Part shown: one piece after another, positions 53,090-60,493 of the stretch
Layout of the letters: every line of letters starts with the position of its first letter
How positions within the stretch are numbered: position 1 is the first letter of the stretch
From: Pontibacillus salipaludis
Lineage (GTDB): Bacteria; Bacillota; Bacilli; Bacillales; BH030062
Assembly: GCF_014642405.1 (NCBI RefSeq)
Contig: NZ_BMIN01000006.1
Location: forward strand, 1-64,000
DNA length: 64,000 bases
Reading direction: 5' to 3'
Translations under genes and position numbers: made by a program
The notes under the pieces: generated by a model
What the model was told of the DNA's origin: nothing
Databases searched by the model: none
Seen by the model: only the letters and a program-made list of their open reading frames with translations

Positions 53090-54353
53090 TACATTAAAAA
53101 AATTGAACACGACAAGTGATATGAACCAACCGAATGGATTTTCAAGGCTTAGTTATAGTCCTGAGGAAGCGAAGGCTCACGAAGCTTTCCGAAATGTTGC
53201 TACAGAACTTGGGCTTACCGTAGAGCAAGATGAAGCCGGGAATCAATGGGCAACGTGGGAAGTAGGAGACGATGCCCCGACGATTGCAGTAGGCTCACAC
53301 CTTGATACCGTCCATGGCGGCGGAGGATACGATGGGGTCGCTGGCGTGCTAACAGGGTTAGCGGCCGTGAAGCAATTGAAAGATCAGGGCATCGCACCGA
53401 AGAAAAACATTGCGGTCATCTGCTTTGCCTCTGAAGAATCCGCTCGATTTGGTGTATCTACAATAGGAAGTAAAGCGGTATCCGGGCTACTTGATAAGGC
53501 TGACTTAGCTGATGTACCCGATCAAGATGGGCATACAGTCAAAGAAGTTTGCGAGTCGTTTGGATTGAACTGGGATACGATTGATGGAGCCGAGAAGCCA
53601 TCCTCCTATCTAGAGAGCTTCTTAGAACTCCACATTGAACAAGGAACACAGGTGGAAGATCATGAAGCGGATATTGGGATTGTCGAAGGTGTGGCTTGTC
53701 CGATCAGGTTAAAGATCACCGCTCAAGGCATGGCGAACCATACGGGTACAACCCCGATGCACAAACGCCAAGATGCTCTTGCGGCAGTAGCTCCTCTCAT
53801 TACTTTTGTAGAAGAAGAGGCTTTGAAACGAAACGACACTCTCCAGAAACAACTCGTTGCAACGGTTAGTACATTAAATGTAGAGCCAAATGCAATGAAC
53901 GTCATTCCAGGAGAAGTCCAGGTCGGCATTGATATTAGAAGTGTAGACGACGCGGCAAAGCGAAATCTCGCAGAAGATATCGGGGAGTATTGTAAACACA
54001 TTGAAGCTCAACGCAACGTGAAATTCCGTGTAGAAGTTGCTGTCGATAACGATTCTGTTACGTTAGACGAATCGATGCAACACCAACTTCATTCGATTTG
54101 TCAGTCCCTGGACTATAAGGCAATGAGCATGGACAGCGGGGCAGGACACGATGTCATGAACATGGCATTAAGATGGCCTTCAGCACTCTTGTTCATTCCG
54201 TGTAAAGAAGGGATTAGTCATCATCCTGCAGAATATGCCACTATGGCCGATTTAGAAAAAGGAAGCCATATTATAGCAGAATACTTAAAGGTAGAGACAG
54301 GTGATGAATATGAAAACCAAGATCGGAGTCATCGCGCCATCGGACTCTCTTGA
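53070..54353 (+). CDS. Zn-dependent hydrolase of the hydantoinase/carbamoylase M20 family
   Basis: 427 residues; GTG start overlapping the previous gene by 20 bases. The metal site is VGSHLDTVHGGGGYDGVAGV, FASEESARFG, FLELHIEQG, and the substrate loop ANHTGTTPMHKRQDAL; DSGAGHDVMNMA near the end. This pattern is that of N-carbamoyl-L-amino-acid hydrolases and allantoate amidohydrolases. In this operon it could release ammonia or an amino acid from an N-carbamoyl compound. Confidence 0.88.
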   Translation: MQAWLSDTLKKLNTTSDMNQPNGFSRLSYSPEEAKAHEAFRNVATELGLTVEQDEAGNQWATWEVGDDAPTIAVGSHLDTVHGGGGYDGVAGVLTGLAAVKQLKDQGIAPKKNIAVICFASEESARFGVSTIGSKAVSGLLDKADLADVPDQDGHTVKEVCESFGLNWDTIDGAEKPSSYLESFLELHIEQGTQVEDHEADIGIVEGVACPIRLKITAQGMANHTGTTPMHKRQDALAAVAPLITFVEEEALKRNDTLQKQLVATVSTLNVEPNAMNVIPGEVQVGIDIRSVDDAAKRNLAEDIGEYCKHIEAQRNVKFRVEVAVDNDSVTLDESMQHQLHSICQSLDYKAMSMDSGAGHDVMNMALRWPSALLFIPCKEGISHHPAEYATMADLEKGSHIIAEYLKVETGDEYENQDRSHRAIGLS

Positions 54354-55617
54354 GCAAATCTTATATGTAACAGATGAATTTGAAGGAATCGAAGTCGTTT
54401 CCTATACGTACGAACAACTATCTGATGTGGAAGATATTTTATCGGCTCATCGATATGAAGTGGATCAATGGTTTTTCTCCGGAATACTCAATTACACGTA
54501 TGCTTATGAGAAAAACTTAATTACGCCAGAAGAGGGGAGTTATCCACCTCTACATGGTTCTAGCTTTTTCGGAATCTTACTAGAAGCGCAGCTTACGAGT
54601 AAGAAAGTCTTTGAGAGAGTGAGCATCGATACGATTACGGATGAAGAAATTGATAAGATTCTATCGTATTATGACCTTCAATCGCTGACGTATTACAACC
54701 ATCCATTTGAGGGGTATCAATACTCCGATGAGCTTGTAGAATTCCACGCCAAACGATATCAAGAAGGCAAAACAGAAGTTGCGATCACGTCCATTAAGAC
54801 CGTCTACAGGCAGCTAAAAGAGTTAGGGGTTCCGGTGTTCAGAGTAACGCCTTCCTATTTATCTATAAAACTCATTCTTCAATTTTTAGAAGAGCGGGCT
54901 CAGTCGAAGCGCTTGCGTAATGCACAGGTAGCAACGATTGGGTGTCGGATTGATTTCGAATTGAATAAGCTTGAAGAACTTCATTATTCGTTTCGGATGA
55001 AACACCAGGAACTAGATTTACGACGGTTCTTGCTTAGTATCGCTGAGAAAACAAGCGGTTCACTTATGCAGCTTGGCGACGGTTTGTTCTTTATTTTCAC
55101 CACTCGTGGACAAATGGGAGTGGAAGTAGAAGAGGAACTATTTACTCTTATTCAAAACGTTGAAATGCAAACCTCTAGTCAGGTGAACATCGCGATTGGA
55201 ATCGGGGAAACCGTGTCACAGGCGGAGCAAAATGTGCGTCTAGGCTTTAGAAATTATAAATCTTTTGATGAGCCGACGCTTTTAATTGTAGATGAATATC
55301 AAGAAATCACACTCAAACAACAGGATAAGAAAATTTCTTATCAAACGGTAGGTGCTGGCGAAGAGTGGGCCGAGAAATTAAAAGATGCACACCTTAGTCC
55401 TGGTGTTGTTTCAAAAATTATTTCTTATGTGCATCACTACCAACGATCGACCTTTACATCGCAAGACCTTTCTCGTTGGCTACAAAGCACAGAACGAAAT
55501 GGTCGGAGAATTCTTAATGAGATGGAGAAAGTCGGACTAGTTGAACAAAGTGGTGAAGCGCAATCTGGCGAACGGGGGAGACCTAGAAAAGTCTTTTCCC
55601 TTGTCCTGAATGAATAA
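54310..55617 (+). CDS. Transcriptional regulator with GGDEF-like domain and C-terminal winged helix
   Basis: 435 residues. An N-terminal receptor-like region (TKIGVIAPSDSLEQILYVTD) is followed by a helical part, a middle domain (about 190-315) with the shape of a degenerate nucleotide-cyclase/GGDEF fold (VATIGCRIDFELNKLEELHY, LMQLGDGLFFIFTT), and a C-terminal winged helix (LSRWLQSTERNGRRILNEME, then GRPRKVFSLV). There is no intact GGDEF motif. In-frame starts at 54301, 54304 and 54310; AGGTGA fits the last best. Placed inside the operon before the transporter, it is probably its autoregulated controller. Confidence 0.75.
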   Translation: MKTKIGVIAPSDSLEQILYVTDEFEGIEVVSYTYEQLSDVEDILSAHRYEVDQWFFSGILNYTYAYEKNLITPEEGSYPPLHGSSFFGILLEAQLTSKKVFERVSIDTITDEEIDKILSYYDLQSLTYYNHPFEGYQYSDELVEFHAKRYQEGKTEVAITSIKTVYRQLKELGVPVFRVTPSYLSIKLILQFLEERAQSKRLRNAQVATIGCRIDFELNKLEELHYSFRMKHQELDLRRFLLSIAEKTSGSLMQLGDGLFFIFTTRGQMGVEVEEELFTLIQNVEMQTSSQVNIAIGIGETVSQAEQNVRLGFRNYKSFDEPTLLIVDEYQEITLKQQDKKISYQTVGAGEEWAEKLKDAHLSPGVVSKIISYVHHYQRSTFTSQDLSRWLQSTERNGRRILNEMEKVGLVEQSGEAQSGERGRPRKVFSLVLNE

Positions 55618-55704
55618 GTACGGGGGAACTTTCCCCCTTCTTTCTCTTCCTATTTACGGAAGAATAAAGGAATATAACCATTAAAAGTGAGAAAGGGTGG
55701 GTTT

Positions 55705-57246
55705 ATGGCATTACCAGAAACAAATGTATCACAAGCGGAGGAAAAGGAGTCAAAGTTCTTATCTAAGTTTTTGAATGGTATTGAAAAAGCAGGGAATAAG
55801 CTTCCGGATCCATTTATGTTATTTGTGTATCTCGCTCTCTTTATGATTTTACTTTCTTGGGTCGTTTCTTCATTTGGGGTTTCCGTGGTTCAGCCAGGTT
55901 CTGGTGAAGAAGTAGCGATCAAGAGCTTGTTGTCTGCTGAAGGTATTCAGTACATGTTAACTTCGATGCTTGAGAACTTTACAGGCTTCAAACCTTTAGG
56001 TCTTGTTTTGGCGATGATGTTAGGAATTGGTTTAGCTGAGAAGGTAGGTCTTATTGAGACGGCTATTAAGAGCACCATCCTCAAGGCACCAGCCAGCCTA
56101 ACGACTTATGCAGTTATATTTGTCGGAATATTGGGGAATTTAGCCTCTGATGCAGCGTTTGTCATTGTTCCACCTCTTGCGGCTATGGTCTTTTACACAG
56201 TTGGCAGACACCCGCTTGCTGGACTTGCAGCCGGTTTTGCTGGTGTAGGTTCTGGTTTTACAGCGAATATTGTAATTGCGGGTACAGACGCATTGTTATC
56301 AGGAATTTCCACTGAAGTTATGCAGAGCCTTGATTCTAGTGTTGTAGTAACACCTGTTGATAACTGGTACTTTATGGTCGTTTCTGTTTTTGTTCTATCC
56401 ATTACAGGTGCTCTAGTAACGGAGAAAATCGTTGAGCCACGTCTTGGTAAATACGATGGGGATCTGAAGAAAGAAATGAAAGCTTCCACTCCTTTAGAGA
56501 AGAAGGGGTTAAAGAATGCAGCCATCGCTTTAGTTACTTACATTGGTTTGTTACTAGTTGCTTTATTCTGGCCGAACTCTCCATTACGTAACGAAACGGG
56601 CGGGATTATTCCATCCACATTCTTAGATGGTATTATTCCAATTATCCTCTTTATGTTTATCGCAGTTTCGGTGACATACGGGATTACCGTTAATAAGATT
56701 GAGAAGACGAAAGATATCTCCACATTTATGGGAGATGCGATTAAAGATATGTCAGGATTCATTGTTTTAATTTTCGCTGCAGCTCAGTTCATTGCGTACT
56801 TCGATTGGACAAACATTGGGACATGGATTGCTGTAAGTGGAGCAGGATTCCTAGAATCATTAGGGTTAACAGGTATCCCTGTTATTATCGGCTTCGTATT
56901 CTTAACAGCCCTTATGAACCTTCTAGTCTTCAGTGGTTCAGCACAGTGGGCGTTAGAAGCACCGATCTTTATTAAAATGTTCTATATCTTAGACTATCAT
57001 CCCGCTTTCATTCAAGCGGCTTACCGTATCGCGGATTCATCTACCAATATCATTACACCGATGAACCCGTATATCATTATCGTGTTAGCGTTTATGAGAG
57101 AATACGATAAGAAAGCAGGACTTGGTACACTCATTTCCTTAATGCTACCGTACAGCATTATCTTCTTATCCGTCTGGATCGTACTACTACTAGCCTTTGC
57201 ATTACTAGGCATTCCGTTTGGACCTGGCGTGCATATGTATCTATAG
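55705..57246 (+). CDS. AbgT-family transporter
   Basis: 513 residues from the ATG at 55705 (AGAAAGGGTGG upstream). About 10-12 membrane helices with the AbgT hallmarks KLPDPFMLFVYLALFMI, GIGLAEKVGLI, GNLASDAAFVIVPPLAAMVF, FSGSAQWALEAPIF and DSSTNIITPMNPYIII. E. coli AbgT imports p-aminobenzoyl-glutamate, and relatives export sulfonamides. Here it presumably feeds the three amidohydrolases. A short GGGGGAA...TTCCCCC hairpin separates it from the regulator gene. A REP-A pair follows at once. Confidence 0.92.
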   Translation: MALPETNVSQAEEKESKFLSKFLNGIEKAGNKLPDPFMLFVYLALFMILLSWVVSSFGVSVVQPGSGEEVAIKSLLSAEGIQYMLTSMLENFTGFKPLGLVLAMMLGIGLAEKVGLIETAIKSTILKAPASLTTYAVIFVGILGNLASDAAFVIVPPLAAMVFYTVGRHPLAGLAAGFAGVGSGFTANIVIAGTDALLSGISTEVMQSLDSSVVVTPVDNWYFMVVSVFVLSITGALVTEKIVEPRLGKYDGDLKKEMKASTPLEKKGLKNAAIALVTYIGLLLVALFWPNSPLRNETGGIIPSTFLDGIIPIILFMFIAVSVTYGITVNKIEKTKDISTFMGDAIKDMSGFIVLIFAAAQFIAYFDWTNIGTWIAVSGAGFLESLGLTGIPVIIGFVFLTALMNLLVFSGSAQWALEAPIFIKMFYILDYHPAFIQAAYRIADSSTNIITPMNPYIIIVLAFMREYDKKAGLGTLISLMLPYSIIFLSVWIVLLLAFALLGIPFGPGVHMYL

Positions 57247-57255
57247 TGGGCCATG

Positions 57256-57611
57256 GGGACAGGTACCTCGTCCCTTCGCTTTTCGAAATAAAGAGTAATT
57301 AGAATCACAGAAGTCTTTATCTACAAAAGACTTCTGTGTTTTTTTATTTGTAACCTTTTAAACTATGAAAAAGGACTAACGCTCTGCTATTCATTGACTT
57401 TTTTCTCCCCATTTGCATAGAAAACGTCACAGAGAAAAGGCCTCTGTGACGTTTTGGGATGGTAAATCTACTAAAAGGTAACAGTTCGGTTTCTTCTCTG
57501 ACCTTTTTGGGGGAGACATGAGTTTGAAACGTTTTAGAAAGACTCCGCTTGTGACTAGAGTGGCTCTGAAAGGGGATGTTCCGGAAATCAAAGGGACGAG
57601 GTACCTGTCCC
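57256..57611. repeat. Composite repeat unit with intact REP-A ends
   Basis: Forward GGGACAGGTACCTCGTCCC (57256-57274, followed by TTCGCTTTTCGAAAT) and reverse GGGACGAGGTACCTGTCCC (57593-57611, followed by TCCGGTCCA). Inside: the terminator CACAGAAGTCTTT / AAAGACTTCTGTG with a T-tract (57306-57345), and the palindrome AACGTCACAGAG ... CTCTGTGACGTT (57423-57452). Confidence 0.9.
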
Positions 57612-57638
57612 TCCGGTCCAGCACCCCTCCGGCCACCG

Positions 57639-58844
57639 TTAGATAGCGGATCGGATCTTGGACCAGGTCCATTTCATATTTGGGATTGCATGCTTAATAA
57701 ACAACACTAGAATTGAGACTTCGACTCCTATAATGATACTTCCGCTAAGAATTTGTAGGAACTGGCTATTCGCAAAACCAGTTTCTATTTCTTTGACTGA
57801 ACTATAGATTAGTTCTAGGAAGATAGGTAATCCGTAAAATATCCCAATCGAGAGTGAAATGCTGACGCCTAGCACTAGGAAGAGGCTGTAGTATTTCACT
57901 ACTCTTATTTCGTTGAATGTTTCTTGTGTTTTACTAAAGATTCGAGCGAACACGTAAGTTACCCATTGAATACTTCGCTCGTATAAATTCTTAGTGGTAA
58001 ACTCCATCGTAACAAAATATAAGTCTGTACGAAGGAAGACTTGAAGTTGGGAAATCATTAATAAAAAGGATGTCAAAATCACGTATTCGAGTAAAGAATG
58101 AAAGAATGAGTTCTGGACTACTAACAACAAAAGGGATGCGGTGCCGCCGATTGTGGCATCAGATTTCATGCCAGCTAAGTAGACTTTGACACGTTCCTTT
58201 TTCTTCCTTGCCCAAATACCTGTCACATCAGTCTGGAGGACAAGAAGGTAAAGACGAGTACTAATATTAATGTTGGCTTTTATATTTAAGTTTCTAGCGC
58301 TGATTAGGTGGGCAAATTCATGTAATAGCAGTATGCTCCAAAAGATCACTAAGTTAAGAATGACGTTTATTCCTAAGTACTCAGACCAGAAAAAGTCTTG
58401 ATGGCTAGGTATTGTTCCTTCTATTAAGAACTGCTTCCCCCAGCCTAATGTGATGATCAGTAGGGCTAGTATGGTTAGCCATTTAGAGCTTAACCATTTA
58501 AAGTTACTCGACCGAATAAATGAGAAGTTTTCTTTGATTTCTGGCTCTGATTCAATCGTCTGGTGATCAATCTGACGGATAAAATTCAGAGGCAGTAAAT
58601 CTTCCACAAATTCATCCACATCTACTTCTGTGTCATAACGTTCGATAAGTTCTTGTTCACATTGCTTAATAGTAATCCCTTTTTGCAACAGTTGAATCAC
58701 GGTAAGGCCGATTTCTGGTAATTCAACAAATTTTGCTGTATCCTCTCTTCCTACAATGACACTCCCGTTCTGGTCGTTCTCCCTGTTAATGAAAAGGGGG
58801 AAGAACTCCACAGTACTGTTCTTCGTTATGATTACGTTGTCCAC
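57639..58844 (-). CDS. M50-type membrane metallopeptidase with PqqD/RRE-like N-terminus
   Basis: 401 residues. Residues about 35-95 (LPEIGLTVIQLLQKGITIKQ ... LLPLNFIRQID) look like the PqqD/RRE winged helix that binds RiPP leaders. Then membrane helices at about 118-140, 158-182 (with the zinc motif HEFAH at 175-179), 228-268, 316-345 and 362-385, and FLRTDLYF (270-277), which corresponds to the third zinc ligand Asp in YydH-like putative peptide metalloproteases. GTG start after GGAGGAGG, overlapping the ThiF gene by 13 bases. It probably processes or exports the 25-residue peptide inside the membrane. Confidence 0.82.
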   Translation of the reverse strand: MDNVIITKNSTVEFFPLFINRENDQNGSVIVGREDTAKFVELPEIGLTVIQLLQKGITIKQCEQELIERYDTEVDVDEFVEDLLPLNFIRQIDHQTIESEPEIKENFSFIRSSNFKWLSSKWLTILALLIITLGWGKQFLIEGTIPSHQDFFWSEYLGINVILNLVIFWSILLLHEFAHLISARNLNIKANINISTRLYLLVLQTDVTGIWARKKKERVKVYLAGMKSDATIGGTASLLLLVVQNSFFHSLLEYVILTSFLLMISQLQVFLRTDLYFVTMEFTTKNLYERSIQWVTYVFARIFSKTQETFNEIRVVKYYSLFLVLGVSISLSIGIFYGLPIFLELIYSSVKEIETGFANSQFLQILSGSIIIGVEVSILVLFIKHAIPNMKWTWSKIRSAI

Positions 58845-59953
58845 ATTTCCTCCTCCATCTCCTTAGAGGTTTGGCACACGTCACATCCATCATAGTGTTC
58901 GCGCTTAATATGTTCCGTATCAAAAGTGTATAAGTTAATTTGATAAACAAAGTCAGTTGTTCGCGGTTTAAGCCCGATTAAGTGATACATTGCTTCTAAA
59001 GAGGCAAGGTGGCCTGCTAATGCAGCAACAGGGGCAGTCACAGCGTGTGTGAATCCAAAAATTGATTCAGAAACTTCGATTTGGCTGTGACCTTGGATTT
59101 CATTGTTTTGACGAAGATCAATACAATTGAAACAAGGTGTTTCTCCAGGAATAAATGCCATGCAATTAACGGCTGTACTTGCATAGGCGCCCATGATCCA
59201 AGGTGTTTTAATACGATAGGAAACACGGTTTACCATTTTCTCAATCGAATATCTTGGCTCATCAGCTGCCAGAATGATTAAGTCTACACCTTTACATACC
59301 TTTTCAATATCTTCTTCATTGTTTAACTTCATCTGGACAGCCTCAATATCAATGTGAGGATTCTTCTTTAGCAACTGTTCCTGTAGAGCTTCTACCTTGA
59401 GTTTGCCTACATCATCCATCGAGTAATACATCTGTCTATTTAAGTTGGATTCTTCAACTTTGTCGTAATCCACAATGCGAATTTTTCCAACCCCAAGGCC
59501 AGCCAGAGATGCCGCAATATTCACGCCGACACCACCTGAACCAAGTACAACAGCACTTGAAGTTTTTAATTTATACTGAAGTTCCCAGGGGTTCAGTCGA
59601 GGGGACTTATCAATCCAAGAGAATAAGTTTACATTCCTTGAGTATAAGTCTGCTTCTCGCTCGGTAAACATATCACCTGCATAAGGGTCTTGCTCCTCAA
59701 GTACGCCGTGCTGTGTTAATACGTGAAGAAGTCCTTCGGTTTCTTCATGATCGAGCTCATATTTACTTGAAATTCGAGCGAGCTGCTCCTCACGAGGATA
59801 ATCACCATTTAACTCTTGCAATATGTTAAAAACAAGTTCTGTTTCGTTCGTCGTAATATTACGCGCAATACCGTGCTGATATCCACCAACACGTATGTTA
59901 TTCTCATCATAGATAAAGGGGATTAAATTAGGTTTTGTACGAATATATGCCAT
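58832..59953 (-). CDS. ThiF/MoeB-type (E1-like) adenylyltransferase with RRE-like N-terminus
   Basis: 373 residues from the ATG at 59953, 8 nt after GGAG; the upstream start at 59989 lies inside a hairpin. Residues about 18-85 (VGGYQHGIARNITTNETELV ... LTQHGVLEE) form a PqqD/RRE-like domain. The E1 core follows: ATP-binding GSGGVG (138-143), IVDYDKVEESNLNRQ with the conserved Asp, Asn and Arg, then LAADEPRY, and two zinc CxxC pairs (CFNC 274-277, CDVC 357-360). Such enzymes adenylate a C-terminal carboxylate, as MccB does for microcin C. No sulfur carrier is encoded here, so the peptide from 60033 is the likely substrate. Confidence 0.85.
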   Translation of the reverse strand: MAYIRTKPNLIPFIYDENNIRVGGYQHGIARNITTNETELVFNILQELNGDYPREEQLARISSKYELDHEETEGLLHVLTQHGVLEEQDPYAGDMFTEREADLYSRNVNLFSWIDKSPRLNPWELQYKLKTSSAVVLGSGGVGVNIAASLAGLGVGKIRIVDYDKVEESNLNRQMYYSMDDVGKLKVEALQEQLLKKNPHIDIEAVQMKLNNEEDIEKVCKGVDLIILAADEPRYSIEKMVNRVSYRIKTPWIMGAYASTAVNCMAFIPGETPCFNCIDLRQNNEIQGHSQIEVSESIFGFTHAVTAPVAALAGHLASLEAMYHLIGLKPRTTDFVYQINLYTFDTEHIKREHYDGCDVCQTSKEMEEEMWTT

Positions 59954-59983
59954 ATGTGCCACTCCATTCAAAGATTTAATCAT

Positions 59984-60014
59984 AAACAAAACCTCTGGAG
60001 GCCAGAGGTTTTGT
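59984..60014 (-). terminator. Partial terminator/attenuator between precursor and ThiF genes
   Basis: ACAAAACCTCTGG / CCAGAGGTTTTGT with a short loop and a weak T-tract on the minus strand. In RiPP operons such a hairpin lets the precursor be made in excess of the enzymes. Confidence 0.75.
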
Positions 60015-60032
60015 CGTCGTTCTTAAGTAATT

Positions 60033-60110
60033 TTAGAAACCAGCGCTACGTACCTGAGCTGGAGTTTCTAGCTTTTCTAATTCTTTTACATTGATTTTAA
60101 TTTTTGACAT
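60033..60110 (-). CDS. Putative RiPP precursor peptide (25 aa)
   Basis: On the minus strand AAAGGGGTGG precedes ATG. The product begins MSKIKINVKELEKLE, a charged helix-like leader, and ends ETPAQVRSAGF. There are no Cys; the possible modified residues are Thr, Ser and the C-terminal Phe carboxylate. It is followed by a hairpin and then by E1-like and M50 genes with leader-binding-type domains, and by no other genes. Too short for standard gene callers, it is supported by the ribosome site and the operon position. The peptide does not end in Asn as MccA precursors do. The type of modification is unknown. Confidence 0.75.
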   Translation of the reverse strand: MSKIKINVKELEKLETPAQVRSAGF

Positions 60111-60119
60111 TTTTTCCAC

Positions 60120-60180
60120 CCCTTTCTAGTTGCTTACAATAGAAAGGTTATCACAAATGTCAGAATTGTCTATAAAATAA
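60120..60180 (-). promoter_or_regulatory. Probable promoter region of the RiPP operon
   Basis: Upstream of the precursor the minus strand contains CTGACA and, 16 bases later, TATTGT, and also TAGACA 16 bases before TAACCT. Either pair could serve. The region is AT-rich and lies directly before the ribosome site. No regulator gene is linked. Confidence 0.35.
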
Positions 60181-60269
60181 AAGAGTTTTCGTCCTTTGTA
60201 ACTATCAGAATTTTCGAATAAATATTTGTGTGTGAGTAGCATGAACTAGATTAGTAAATAAATTAGGTC

Positions 60270-60493
60270 TATGGGGGTCCTTCGTCTCTCGAACTAAATA
60301 GGGGTTACGAGCAAAGAAGTTCTTTGTCTTTAAGGGGTTCCTGTTTTTTTTATTTTATATCTTTTAGTTAGGAGAATGAGTAACGGAACGCTGTGCTGGT
60401 CATTGACCTTTTTCCACTCATCTTCATAAAAAATGTCACAGAGAGAAGGTCTCTGTGACATTTTGGAGAATTAGGGGACGGGGGACCTGTCCC
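60270..60493. repeat. Composite repeat unit, left REP-A decayed
   Basis: The left end is reduced to GGGGTCCTTCGTCTCTCG. The right end GGGACGGGGGACCTGTCCC (60475-60493) lies inside the 3' end of the HD-GYP gene. Between them are AAGTTCTTTG ... TTCCTGTTTTTT and the palindrome ATGTCACAGAG ... CTCTGTGACAT (60432-60462). Confidence 0.75.

Noticed and set aside
60033-60110. Microcin C (MccA-type) precursor
   Set aside because: The peptide ends in Gly-Phe, not Asn, and no export or aminopropyl-transfer gene is present, although the ThiF enzyme is MccB-like in layout.
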